Shown here piece by piece: positions 1 through 10,489 of a DNA stretch of 64,000 bases. The notes beneath the pieces are model-generated. The model searched no databases, was not told where the DNA came from, and was given only the letters and a program-made list of their open reading frames with translations. Position 1 is the stretch's first letter; the number at the start of each line of letters is the position of its first letter. A program made the position numbers and the translations under genes. The stretch comes from Archegozetes longisetosus (Eukaryota; Arthropoda; Arachnida; Sarcoptiformes; Trhypochthoniidae). The stretch lies in assembly GCA_018873245.2 (NCBI GenBank), contig JAEMBT020000001.1, positions 9,458,220-9,522,219 of the forward strand, in the 5' to 3' direction.

Positions 1-342
1 AAATCAAAAACTGAGTGTTGTCAGATTCTAAATTATCGAAAATCGATCAATAACTAAATCGAAATAGATCTTTATCTAAGAAATTCAAAAGGAAAGTAGA
101 AAATCAATTTCGAACATTTTAAGAATGTTTCGACATAATTCAGTCACATTTTTAGGTCGAGATTCGATTTGATAATTTTTTGTCTTAAATTTTCAAATAT
201 TTCATTAAAAAATTATTCTAATCATTGAAAAGTCAATTTTTAAAAGAAACGATGCGTTTAACAGCAGTTTATTAAAGAATCGAATTTATCGATATATAAG
301 AAACCGAAGTGACTAAACCAATATTGAAAAATGAAATATCAG

Positions 343-820
343 CAGAACGGTTCTCTTCATCTGACTTCTATCAGATTTAGTTTTAATAATTCGAAAGATT
401 GTGAAACGTCTGTTTTACAAGTATTTTACTCATCTAACTCAACTAATTTGGCGATTACGATCGAATCGGACAAATTGATAAATTTGAATAATGTTAACGT
501 TAGGACCATGACAAGGTACATAGATTAGTTAATAAGTGATTCTGTAAAAAATGCATTTAGAACCTTATAGTATTTAGGCGACAATTAGAATCAAAGACTA
601 GTGTTTCTTAAAGTTATAAAATATTTTCAAGTACTAAATGAATCATTAAGGCCTAAATTGAATGAATTCTTCAATTAAATAGTAAAATTTTAATTTTTAT
701 ATATTTTATTGTAATTGAAGACTTAGTTCTTAATTTATTTTCAGATACGACAGCATGATAAAAATACTCAATTTTGAGATACGCCTGAATTGCACTGGAG
801 ATTGTAGGCTGGTGGTCTGA
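343..820 (+). CDS. Last two exons of an unrecognised gene (5' end not identified)
   Basis: Two open stretches join in phase. Exon 343-515 follows an AG and ends ACAAG|GTACAT, leaving two bases. Exon 745-820 follows ATTTTCAG and ends at a TGA. Together they give about 83 codons. The second exon carries a short C-x4-C motif (NCTGDC) three residues before a hydrophobic C-terminus, and the first has one Cys and two possible N-glycosylation sites. No family is recognised. An ATG at 331 is in frame but gives no signal peptide, so I read the first block as an internal exon whose 5' part lies upstream or outside the window. The match of splice phase and codon-like composition are the only support; it could also be a decayed fragment. 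Confidence 0.38.
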
Positions 821-841
821 GATAATGAGATCCTTTTTTAG

Positions 842-1301
842 CCCTTCGAAGGAATGGTGTTTAGAATCACTTAAAGGGAAGATGGGGTCAAAAAATCGCG
901 GGAACTTTCCTGGGCGAATCTGGGCTTATTATGCGTAGAACTCAAGGACTAAACAAAAATACCCCACTATTCCATTCACATATCGTATTGTATCCAAGTC
1001 ATAACATTTGACATCACAGTTAACCCCTTTCTTATTGGATTCATCCAGATTGCATTGAAATATATTACGAAAAAAAGTTACGTGAATAGAAAGGTGGGGT
1101 GCGACACTAGACTTTGCTTTACTTATTTATTTTTAGAATTTTAATTATAAGTAATATTAAAATGACAATTATGTAGTTTTGTTAAGAAATAGTTTATGAT
1201 AGAATACAGAATTTTTTAGATTTTTTGCATTTATGGTTTGTTTTTAACAAAATTTCAAAATATTGTTAGGACAAATAAGACCCCACAGTTCCTTCGAAGG
1301 G
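842..1301. mobile_element. piggyBac-like short nonautonomous element
   Basis: The left end reads TTAG|CCCTTCGAAGGAA and the right end TTCCTTCGAAGGG|TTAA. These are inverted termini starting CCC, beside TTAA on the right and a one-base variant on the left. This matches the termini and TTAA target site of piggyBac-type elements. The 460-bp interior has no open frame of note. Confidence 0.6.
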
Positions 1302-1394
1302 TTAATATACATGTTCAGGGTCTCATATAGTATAATGATATAGCAATAACTCGATTTATAAAAAAACCAGATACGTCATTATAGTTCTAGAGCG

Positions 1395-1760
1395 ACGATA
1401 TATTTCTTATCTGAGGGAAACAGTCATTTCCCTTTGTTTGTTGTGATTTAAATTTATACTTCTAATGAAAGAGTTACAATTGAAATAATTACAGATCAAA
1501 GATAGTCAAACAATGAAACAAAATCTGTTTAGCTCAATAAGAATATTTTTATTCTAGTCATAGTTTCAAACTAATAATCAATAAAGATCAAGATAACGAT
1601 TGTGGTTCACCTGCAAATCTAACTGAAAATACTTTGTTTGGTTATTCTACCATAAGTGAAGAATATTTGCATTAATATTTCACTACGTATCCACTATTCA
1701 GCTTACATAACTTTATCCTTTGATAAAATATTGCTTAAGAGCTGATTGGACTGAACGAAT
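1395..1760 (+). promoter_or_regulatory. Conserved upstream block of receptor-family copy 1
   Basis: This block is nearly identical to 18905-19263 before copy 3. Shorter stretches recur before copies 2, 4 and 5, for example the CAGTCATTTCC segment and a run shortly before the start codon. It presumably holds the promoter and 5' untranslated region, but it may be kept only because the duplication is recent. No clear TATA box stands out. Confidence 0.45.
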
Positions 1761-2477
1761 ATGAAAATGTGGTATAAATTGGAATATCTAACATACATAT
1801 TATTTATTTTATTTAATCTGAACATGTTCAGCAACTGTACGAACAACTGCTCATCCATTGAATTCAACGGCAGACAGTTTAATAAACATTCAGATCAATA
1901 CTACTATGTGATTGGCAGTTCATCTAATATGACAATACAGATACACAGGTGTAATTACAAAAATATTTATCAAATTAGTAACGTATTGACATGCAAAGAA
2001 AATAATTTTTGGCGTAGACTTGATGATGGTTCTAGCAATAATGAAAAACATGAAATTTGTCATATTGAAGATGATAAAAAGTACTTTCTCTGCTTTGATG
2101 GATCATATTTGTTGACTTGCAAAGAGCAAAAAAATAGGAGAAGTGAAATTGAAATACATTCTTTCATAATTTTGGGTACCTGCATGTCTTTAATAATATT
2201 AACCATAGCCTACTTTTGTATTCGTTATTTCAAACGGAGATCTAATGCACCAGAAAGCGTTTTAAGCAGAGATAATTTCAATGAATACAATGATTACACA
2301 ACAAGTGATTATTATTCGGTCCTCTCAAGATATTTGTCAGTTGATGAAAATATTACTCTAAGAATTAATGATAAAATGTTTGACAATCAAACCCCAGTTC
2401 ACTATATGATGGAAGAAAATCCTATCTACAACATTAATCAAACACCGAATCGAGTCAGACGGAATAAATCAATATAG
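1761..2477 (+). CDS. Type I membrane protein with Tyr-rich NPIY tail, copy 1 (intact)
   Basis: Single-exon, 238 codons, family not recognised. Residues 1-24 are a hydrophobic signal peptide. The ectodomain (25-130) has seven Cys (26, 30, 64, 78, 100, 111, 120) and several N-x-S/T sites. A membrane helix runs about 133-154 and is followed by basic residues (RYFKRR). The tail of about 80 residues is Tyr-rich (NEYNDY, SDYYSVLSRY) and ends with MEENPIYN and a basic RVRRNKSI. NPxY is the known docking motif for PTB domains and for endocytic adaptors, and YSVL also fits the YxxPhi sorting motif. This is the only undamaged member of five copies here, so it anchors the family. The start is the first Met of MKMWY, shared with copy 3. 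A cell-surface receptor or adhesion role is inference. Confidence 0.82.
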   Translation: MKMWYKLEYLTYILFILFNLNMFSNCTNNCSSIEFNGRQFNKHSDQYYYVIGSSSNMTIQIHRCNYKNIYQISNVLTCKENNFWRRLDDGSSNNEKHEICHIEDDKKYFLCFDGSYLLTCKEQKNRRSEIEIHSFIILGTCMSLIILTIAYFCIRYFKRRSNAPESVLSRDNFNEYNDYTTSDYYSVLSRYLSVDENITLRINDKMFDNQTPVHYMMEENPIYNINQTPNRVRRNKSI

Positions 2478-3430
2478 ATAGGTTAAAAATATGATAATAT
2501 TGTTTAATGAATCAAACTTTTATTGAACATGTTTTAAGGGCACTAATTAAGAAAATTCTCCTTAAAAATTCTTATTGTTGGCTGAGTTAATTTATGCATG
2601 AAGTTTAATATGGGTTAAACTTATTTTGTAAAGGCTTTTGTACAGTAGGTCTCTTAAATGGAAAAAATTTGCATTATTGTTGGTGAACGTTTTATTTGAA
2701 ATGAAAATTAGACGCAATTGCATACAGGTTCGATATTTTAAAGCTTCTTTCAAAACGTAAATGAGTTTTTCCAATCAGCACACGCCACAAAAGTGCAAAT
2801 ATCTGTCCCTTTAGGTAACTCGTGGAATAATTTCATAGAATTCAAAGAATTTCCATATTCTTTATTATGCACTTAAAAATTTCAGATTCACTTGCTATAT
2901 TGCATAAGCTTGTTATAATCGTTCACCCTTAGAAATATTTTTATTTTATTTTATCTATTGGGTAGAATACGTTTGAAAGGATAAGAATATACAATTATAT
3001 TGTATTTTAAGCTTAAGGTCAGATATCGAATAGTTAGAAGTTTTATTTTAGACGTTGGAATGGCAGGTATTGTTCATTTGAAAGACATACCGTATGTCTA
3101 TGAGCCTCTCAAATGTATTTTATCAGACTTAACATCATCTTTGTTATGAATCATTTGTGTCATACAAAGTATCTTTTAAGACTCATGAATAAAATATTTT
3201 TTCTGTGTTTATTTAATCACAAGTGATTGTTTAATCAATAGATTGTGGCAATTTTTATTATGAACTGAAAGTTTCCTTTATATTGTTTATGTTTACATTA
3301 ATTCAGATTTTAGGATATTTTGATAATCAACTTGAAATACTTTCAATGGAATATATGATCAGTCGCTAGCCGAAGGCAGCATTAATACAGTCAGGTCATA
3401 GTCGGATGTTAATATAGGGTATGTACTTTA
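2478..3430 (+). repeat. Downstream flank of copy 1, duplicated after copy 4
   Basis: Matching stretches recur in order at 29019-29550, from just after the stop codon (GATAGGTTAAAAA) to a shared block around 3360-3420 (CAATGGAATA, then GGTCATAGTCGG-like sequence). The duplicated unit therefore includes about 1 kb of 3' flank. No gene is seen in it. Confidence 0.6.
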
Positions 3431-3997
3431 GATCTCCAAGATTTCATATATAAAATCAGGAGACCGAGATTGCCGCCCAACAATTTTACGTTGCACATTC
3501 AAATAATTAATCGTCAATAATTAAAAATGATTTGTAGAGAGCATAAAGGATTAAATCTTAGGAATAACACTCGTCAAAATCAAATTAATGATCATAGTGA
3601 CAAAAGCATAAAATCTTATGTATAAACAAAATATGCTTATCTAAGATGTAATTTGACAGTTGACTCTTTCATATTTCACTTTCATTAGTTTGGCCCTTTT
3701 GTATGATATTTTTACCTATATCACAAATTTTGAGATTTTTCTAGTTTCCGCTTTTTCTCGATTTTCATCAATAGATCATTCTGAGTATAAGCTAAATGAA
3801 AATTTCGCAGCAGTTTTATGTAACTTTTTACATATTTGGTTTAATTAACAGCCACAGATTTTTATTTGAGTTCAAAATCTAGAATATCTTAAGTATATAC
3901 ACCATACTATTAGTAAAAGTAATAAGACTTGTGATTATTTAATTCACAAACAGTAGATGGGATCTCAAAATGAGATCATATCAAATTAATGATATTA
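3431..3997. other. Gene-free AT-rich stretch
   Basis: No supported gene or element. An open frame of about 60 codons at 3660-3848 lacks coding character. Confidence 0.5.
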
Positions 3998-4356
3998 GGT
4001 TGTCCGAATCAAAGTGACACAGACTTATTGTGGTCTATCTTGGGGGCTACAGGATTGAATTGGTCGCCATTTCGGATTTGTGTTTACTGATTTTTGATCT
4101 GTGAAACGAATCAAGTCAATTTTATGGATCAATTATGGACAGACAAGAGTTGGTCAACTATGTTAATGGTTATGAGCAACGAAGTCTCATCAAAAACGGA
4201 ATTGATTAACTCCTGTCTTTCCATAATTGATCCAAAAAGGTTGGCTCGTTTCACAAAGTGAGAAGTAGTGAATGAAGTCCGGGATGGCGACAGGTTCTAT
4301 TTCGTGGTTTCCGGGATACGCGGCTGTATGTCTGCGTCACTTTGATCCGGACAACC
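3998..4356. mobile_element. Short TIR element with TA target duplication
   Basis: The ends are inverted copies: GGTTGTCCGAATCAAAGTGA on the left and its near-complement TCACTTTGATCCGGACAACC on the right, each flanked by TA. Further inverted matches lie inside (around 4085-4160 against 4185-4260). The size of 359 bp and TA target suit a Tc1/mariner-type miniature element. Confidence 0.65.
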
Positions 4357-4474
4357 TAATATTTAAATAGAAATTATATGCCTGAATATATCAGATTATG
4401 TCATAAAGAGTCAGATATACAAATAAAGATTACTTTAGTTGAATTGAATTTTAAGCTATAGATTAGTTTGAGAA

Positions 4475-4615
4475 TAGGTTTTCTTCACCAATCTAAAAGT
4501 TATATTTAATGATTTAATGATAATTTTAAATTTCTATGCTATATTTGTGAATTTTGATCCATTAACTGAATATTTCGAAAGATTTCGGAAATATTAGTTC
4601 CTCAACGTGAATTGG
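4475..4615 (+). repeat. Orphan copy of the receptor-family upstream block
   Basis: This segment (CACCAATCTAAAAGTTA through TTAGTTCCTCAAC) matches 27805-27920 upstream of receptor copy 4 in the same order, but no receptor gene follows. The downstream sequence is instead the left end of the pogo-like element. It looks like the remnant of a sixth copy or a truncated duplication. Confidence 0.55.
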
Positions 4616-6245
4616 GTTGTCAAAGAAGTAATATCCGATTAAGTTAGGGGTATATTCGATTATCATATATGAAGCGGGGACTCTCATTGACTTATAATGG
4701 ACTATTGACTCTTTATGGAGTCATTAGTCTATCAGCGCCCCCTTATTAAATATATATACATTCAAAACTCGTTTTTGTGTACGCATTTCGTCTCAGAAAT
4801 CTGTACACAAAAACGATATGTACACAAAAATGAAAAATACATGTTACAAGCTATATTTTTATTAATAAATGTCATAATTCAGAAAATATTAGTTAATCTT
4901 TATCTGTTGGGTTATAGTAATTGGTAAGAACAGTTTGTTTCATTTATTAGAACTCATGATAACTTTCTTCTTGAGTTTTCCTAATATGCCATAGTCACTG
5001 TCGTTGCAATTATATAGTGAACCAAAGTAACGCTGCAACGATTGAATATAAGACAAAGCTTGAAGTCTTGTAGGGAGCTCTTGTTCAGGTTCTTCCTCTC
5101 CATCATCATATATTATGGTTTTATTATCAGACTCTTCGTTAAGTTCAAGCATTTCAATGATTTCTGCATCAGTTAAAGGTTCAAAACATTGTTCGTTCTC
5201 ATTCACATCTACATAAACTTCAAAAGAGTCGAAAGTTACTGTTGTTTGTTTTTTCAGTTCTTCCCATAGGCTATCGAAAGATTATTCAACAATAGTATTA
5301 CTCTTGAAAAAGAGCCAAAATTAAATCCAGCCTTTAGAAAACAATTTTTAATAATGTCGGTGCTAACATCATTCCAGACTTCGTTTAAAAGACAAAATGC
5401 ATCCAATAGATTCATGTGTTTGTCCTCAAATGCTTCTCAAGCTTCAAGCCTTGTAATCGTCATTGAGACTAAATTTCTGCGATATCTCGCCTTAAGACTT
5501 CTGATTATCCCCTGGTTAAGGGTTGAAGTACCGAAGTAGTGTTAGCAGGAAAATAAATAATCTTTACATTAGAAAACCCGTTATCCAATAGATGATCAGA
5601 AAAGTTATTGATAAATAACAAAACATTGCATTTCTCTTTTTTCATGCGCTTGTTAAACTTAGTAATGATCTCTACGAAAATACTAGAGTCCATCCAGGCA
5701 TTTCGTTGACTATAATAGTAAAATGGCAACTTTTTAATTCCACGAAAGCAATACGGGCACTTACTCTTCCCAACGGCAGTGATTTGTTTATCACTTCCAT
5801 CTGCATTTGTTAAAAGAAGTAAAGTAATACGATCAGCATATTTCTTTTGACCTTTTCTATTTTCATTTGGTAAAGCAAAGGTTTTGTTGGGCATCAGTCT
5901 CCAGAAGAGACTACTTTCGTCAACATTATAAGTATCTTTAGGATCAGAGTCTTTTAGAATTTCTTGTAGCTTTTGCTTCCACTCATTCGTTACGTCTTCA
6001 TTTACTGATTCACTTTCTCCTCGTTCTGTATCGAAGGATAATCTCTATCTACTTTTAAATCGCTGGAAATACCCATTACTTGCCATAAACTTTTCATATC
6101 CAAGTAAAGCAGCAAAATCACTTGCCTTTTTAAGAATAAGTTGAGTCGATAACGGGACGCGATTTCTTCTCATTTGCTTTATCCATATTAATAGGGCATT
6201 TTCTAAATCAGGATAATTAGATTGTCGAACATAGAAACACCTCTT

Positions 6246-7002
6246 ACAATGGAACGTGCGATATTGATAACTGAATCTCTGTGTTCCGATAGCTTTTATA
6301 AAATGTTAGGCTCATAAGTAACACGTTTATTCTATAATTGCATTCAAATGGCCATTCCATCATCATTAAATTAATTAATTAAAATTAAGGATAATTCATA
6401 CCAAAATAGGATCATTTCCTAACTAGTTCCTTACGATGGCGCATTGCAATATTACAGGAGTCTCATACTTGAGATCCTGGTTTCGAGTCCAAGGATCATC
6501 TATTTTTTTGTCAACTTCTTTGTAATAAAGTGTAAAGTTTTATGCATTTTTGCAGTTTCAAAATATAAACTTTGATTCGGTAGTATAATAATTATGTCTT
6601 AAAATACTACAACCTGAGAATTCATATGGAACTTTTTACCATAATTTCAGTTTAATTCTGAAACTAGTAAATTTAAAATTCAAGTTTTGAAACTGCAAAA
6701 ATGCATAAAACTTTACACTTTATTACAAAGAAGTTGACAAAAAAATAGATAATCCTTGGACTCGAAACCAGGATCTCAAGTATGAGACTCCTGTAATATT
6801 GCAATGCGCCATCGTAAGGAACTAGTTAGGAAATGATCCTATTTTGGTATGAATTATCCTTAATTTTAATTAATTAATTTAATGATGATGGAATGGCCAT
6901 TTGAATGCAATTATAGAATAAACGTGTTACTTATGAGCCTAACATTTTATAAAAGCTATCGGAACACAGAGATTCAGTTATCAATATCGCACGTTCCATT
7001 GT
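6246..7002. repeat. Near-perfect 318-bp-arm palindrome inside the transposase
   Basis: Arms 6246-6563 and 6685-7002 are reverse complements with about one visible mismatch (GGATCATC versus GGATTATC) around a 121-bp spacer. It separates the two DNA-binding helix-turn-helix domains of the transposase. Such identity means very recent formation or arm homogenisation. No transposase or terminal signature of its own was found. Confidence 0.85.
6430..6506 (+). other. tRNA-like A-box/B-box segment (SINE-like), mirrored in the other arm
   Basis: GATGGCGCATTGC resembles a tRNA A box. About 45 bases on, GGTTTCGAGTCC resembles a B box (GGTTCGANTCC) with one extra T, inside a hairpin GATCC..GGATC. The inverted copy lies at about 6742-6818. 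No full cloverleaf can be drawn, so I read it as a tRNA-derived repeat rather than a tRNA gene. Confidence 0.35.
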
Positions 7003-7596
7003 TAGTGTGACTCTTCTTCATAGAATTGAACCTTTCTCTTATTACTTCTCTATTCTCGAGTATTCGTTGGATATTAGATCGATATTTTAAACCAAACTTC
7101 TTACGTACTTCTTCTCTATCCATACCATTTTCGACTAAATAAATTATTTGCATTTTATCATTTAATGAAATACGAATACGTTGTCTTTTTTTAGAGTATT
7201 TTCTATTCTCATATTATTAAAGAGTGTCTCAACTTTGTGTACACATAAGTGAAGTTTTAAAATTGATGTAATAGAAAAGTACAGTTCAATACTCGTAAAA
7301 TGCTTGTACACAAAATCGAAGCACTATAAAAGCTACGGCTATTATGAAGATCTGTACACTAAAATGAGTTGAACACAAAAATGAGTGTACACAAACGTGG
7401 ATACATTTTTCTATACTCATGTATGGGAAGAACGTTTTGTTTTTTATACCTGTACACAAAAATGCATTGTACACCAAATCGGGTGTACATAAAAATGAGT
7501 TTTTAGTGTATATATATATATTCAAATACACGTGTTGTTAATTACAAAAAGTATTTATATTTTAAGATTAAAATTAAAATTTTGGAAGCTTAAGCC

Positions 7597-7899
7597 GTGG
7601 CTAGTAATAGGCGGAGTAACAACAATAATAATAATAATGAAACTAAAGTGAATGACAATAATGAGTGTAGTGATAATAGTCCTGACAATGTTAGTGATAG
7701 TAGTGCTGACAATTCAGATGGTACTGGCAGTATTGGTGGCACTGGTACTGCTAGCGGTACTGAATCTACTGATAGTGATGAAACAAATGAGTACTGGTAT
7801 GATGATGATGATGATGAAAAAAATAATATTAATATTGCTGGCCATTATAAAGATTTAGTTCAAATTGGGGAGGGATGGGAAACTTCACAATATCTATAA
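7597..7899 (+). CDS. Low-complexity Asn/Ser/Asp-rich open frame (doubtful)
   Basis: A 100-codon open frame without an ATG, so it would have to be an exon or use a non-AUG start. It is rich in Asn, Ser, Asp and Gly-Thr, with a run of Asp before a less biased end (GHYKDLVQIGEGWETSQYL). It lies just outside the right end of the pogo-like element. It may be an exon of an acidic nuclear-type protein or simply repeats of AAT/GAT codons. No function can be assigned. Confidence 0.2.
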   Translation: MASNRRSNNNNNNNETKVNDNNECSDNSPDNVSDSSADNSDGTGSIGGTGTASGTESTDSDETNEYWYDDDDDEKNNINIAGHYKDLVQIGEGWETSQYL

Positions 7900-9329
7900 C
7901 AATTTTTATACAAATTTAGAAAAAAATGGGTTTATCTTTGTAGTTTTGTTTTAAAACGTTTTCCAAAGACTCGAATTTATCCCGTCACTTACACAACTGT
8001 AGTGATTAAAACTTCGACAATAAATTTTCATTAATAAGATTTATTTTTATTTAATTTCAATTTAATTAACGCTAATTGACTCCTATTGACTTAGAATATT
8101 CACTTATAATTGATACAGTGTAATTTAATTTAGCTCCATAAGTTAAAGCGGTTCTAGGAATTTAGGTTAAAGTGGGTTTTAAGATATAGAATATGTCACT
8201 CGAAGACATTTATTTTTTCGTTATTATTTATTTTTCTTATTCTTTTCACTTTATTACTACGACTGTCCAACTCATTTAAAAATTGTCCCTATGTTAGAAA
8301 CCGTACCCTCAGATATAATCTAATCGATCGCCAATTTCTTAACTCTTCACCAGATAAGCCTTATTTATTAATTCAATTTTTCAACTAATATCTCATTGAT
8401 TTTATGTTTTGCTTTGCTCGATATTATCACAGCTCAAATTAGATTCAAATTATAATATTTTTAATTAATCCTTTTATAATAAATAAATTGCCATCCAATT
8501 TGAAGAGTATATTTTAATGTTAGCAATTTTTGTAAGAATTGTGTTTTGAAAATTTTCTAAGATATAAAAGTATTTTGGATAGTATTAGACCCTTAAAAAC
8601 ATGTTTTGCTTTAGGATATAATAGTCTTTAACTTACAGATTGTATAATATTTTATAGTGAAATGCCGTGGAAAGGAAACGAGCCTTACGTTTTGGTTTAA
8701 ATTATAGAGGGTTTTTAACATAGGGAATATTCAACTTATGTAGGTTTCATTGTAATTAAAATTGACATAACCGAATAAATGACACCAAGATTTTAAGATT
8801 AAGTTAGTCAAAGTTAAAGGTTAGATGTGCGTAGCACAGATGGGAGTACACAAATATAGTATTGAAATGCATAACAGTCATATACCGATGAACACATGAT
8901 CTTTCTCTTCAGACCTGGGGTCAGCATATCTGTGAGTTTATTACCGCCGAGCATTACTTGGCTTAACGCTAATGTATAAAATAATCAACAAAGTTTGTGC
9001 TCACTTGATATCTTATCGTTTTTCTAAATAATAAACGAGCTATGTTTTCATTAATTGATTCTCAAATAGAAAATTTCTTTAGGCCCATACCAGACATTTA
9101 TGGGGCATTATTTTATTAATTTTAGAAATTTTTAATTTTTTATAGCTTTGTTTATAGATATGAATTATTATTTTTGTTGTATCATACCGATAAATTGGTT
9201 TTTGTAAATTTACGCATTTTTCTCTTCTTTTTCACGAACATTTATTTGTTTTTGTTTGATATTAGGAGTAATTTATTTATTATTTTTCAATGAAATTGAA
9301 TCATGTTTTGTACAATGAGTTTGTTCGAA
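7900..9329. other. Gene-free stretch
   Basis: AT-rich sequence without a supported gene or a clear element. Confidence 0.5.
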
Positions 9330-9748
9330 CCAGTAATTTTCTGGAAAATGAGTTCCTCAGCGCCTACTTTCAACGGAATTAAACGTCAGGAGGATCACTG
9401 ATAAATTCATTTTTTCTTACTTCAAAAAAACAGTTATTTCCTTTTTGCTTATGCAATTGAAGTTTAATTCTCTCATAAATAACGTATCAAGAGGAATAAT
9501 CTGAAAATTGAGTATAGTTTAGCGATGAAACAATCTCTGTTAAACTTAATAGAAGTATTTATATTTCGATCATAGTATCAAATTTAATAATCATTAAAGT
9601 TAAAAATAGTGATTGTGGTCCACCATCTAATTGAAAATATTTTGTTTAATTGTACAGCTATAAGTAAAGAAACTATTGTATTTGACTATTCCCTCACTGA
9701 TCAGTTCAAACAACTTTATTTATAGATCTAACATTGTGTGAGAGCTAA
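9330..9748 (+). promoter_or_regulatory. Conserved upstream block of receptor copy 2
   Basis: The start (GTTCCTCAGCGCCTACTTTC, then GGAATTAAACGTCAGGA) matches 32255-32300 before copy 5 closely and 27915 onward before copy 4 more weakly. It probably holds the promoter and 5' untranslated region. Confidence 0.42.
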
Positions 9749-10420
9749 ATGAATATTAAAATGTGGTATAAATTGGAATATCGATCATACTTTTTATTTA
9801 TGTTCGTTTATCATAGTCTGAACATGTTCAGTACCTGTACGGACGAATGCTCATCCATTAAAAGTTTCGGCAGACAGTTTGATAAGAGTTTAGATCAATA
9901 CTACCATGTAATTCACAATTCATCTGGTAATATATTAGTATTAATACATAGGTGTGATAAATTTAGTTATCATAATTGGAGTTTTGAATTGATATGTAAT
10001 GCAAGTAGTAATTGGTATACACATGGTCACCATAATTCAAGTAATCATTTAAGTAAGCATAATTCTGATCACCATAATGCAAGTTCTAATAGTTGTGCAA
10101 AAGATCAGAAGAATAAGTACATTTTTTGTTTTAAAGATCAACTTCTGATAAAATGTGATGAGAAAATAGACAAACACTATTATTTGATAATAATTTTGGG
10201 TGCATTTTTATTGTTGTCAACTATAATATTGATAATAGCATTTTTTTACATTCGTCATTTCAAGCTGAAATCCAATATACTAGAAAGTTGTTCCGACGAA
10301 TGCGATTATTACACAAGTTATTACTATTCTACAGTTATCGACGCAAGATATGCATCAATTGATGAAAGTATTACTCTAAGAATCAGCGATGAAATGCCTA
10401 ACAATCAGATATCAATTTAA
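9749..10420 (+). CDS. Type I membrane protein, receptor family copy 2 (tail truncated)
   Basis: Single-exon paralogue of the 1761-2477 gene, 223 codons. A signal peptide covers about 1-27. The ectodomain keeps the Cys framework (TCTDECSSIK; RCD; CNASSNW; CAKDQ; FCFKDQ; IKCDE) but carries a copy-specific His/Asn-rich insertion of about 20 residues (starting HGHHNSSNHLSKHN). The membrane helix IIILGAFLLLSTIILIIAFF is followed by a Tyr-rich tail (CDYYTSYYYSTV, ARYASIDESITLRI). A TAA ends the frame at 10418-10420, yet the next 22 codons in the same frame still encode the family's NPIY end. The protein as read therefore lacks NPxY. It may be a truncated active copy or an early pseudogene. Confidence 0.7.
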   Translation: MNIKMWYKLEYRSYFLFMFVYHSLNMFSTCTDECSSIKSFGRQFDKSLDQYYHVIHNSSGNILVLIHRCDKFSYHNWSFELICNASSNWYTHGHHNSSNHLSKHNSDHHNASSNSCAKDQKNKYIFCFKDQLLIKCDEKIDKHYYLIIILGAFLLLSTIILIIAFFYIRHFKLKSNILESCSDECDYYTSYYYSTVIDARYASIDESITLRISDEMPNNQISI

Positions 10421-10489
10421 AATAGAGTGGAAGAAAATCCTATTTACAATGTTAATCAAACGCCGAATGAAGTTGAGCTAGGTAAATAA

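Larger units (their letters stand above)
4940..7212 (-). pseudogene. pogo/Tigger-class transposase, broken
   Basis: Read on the minus strand the parts are in family order. An N-terminal psq-like helix-turn-helix (about 7212-7005) begins MRIENTLKKRQRIRISLNDK. Then comes the inserted palindrome. A CENP-B/Tc5 helix-turn-helix follows (about 6245-6060; PDLENALLIWIKQ, later ASNGYF). A DDE domain starts at NVDESSLFWRLMPNKTF and includes LLLLTNADGSDK and PANTTSVLQPL (5940-5505). A C-terminal acidic region lies at 5206-4940. The first catalytic Asp is seen in NVDES, but the second is Asn (FINNFSDH where DN-x3-H is expected). Several frame changes separate the blocks. It cannot be active as it stands. 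Assignment to the pogo/Tigger/jerky class rests on this motif order. Confidence 0.8.
4750..7525. mobile_element. pogo/Tigger-like DNA transposon with nested palindrome
   Basis: The two ends are similar in inverted orientation: TATATATACATTCAAAACTC near 4750 and, on the other strand near 7515, TATATATACACTAAAAACTC. Both carry several subterminal copies of a TGTACACAAAAATGA-like motif (about three on the left, more on the right). Between them lies a minus-strand pogo-class transposase, split by a 757-bp palindrome. The exact boundaries are uncertain because of the flanking TA runs. Confidence 0.65.

Noticed and set aside
1761..2477. ITAM in the NPIY-family tail
   Set aside because: YSVL and YLSV are too close together for ITAM spacing, so only NPxY and YxxPhi are claimed.
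6430..6506. Functional tRNA gene
   Set aside because: The B box has an extra base, the T-stem is imperfect and no acceptor stem or cloverleaf can be drawn.
7652..7858. Open frame rich in Val/Leu/Met overlapping the Asn/Asp-rich frame
   Set aside because: It is the +1 shadow of GAT/AAT codon repeats with no independent coding sign.
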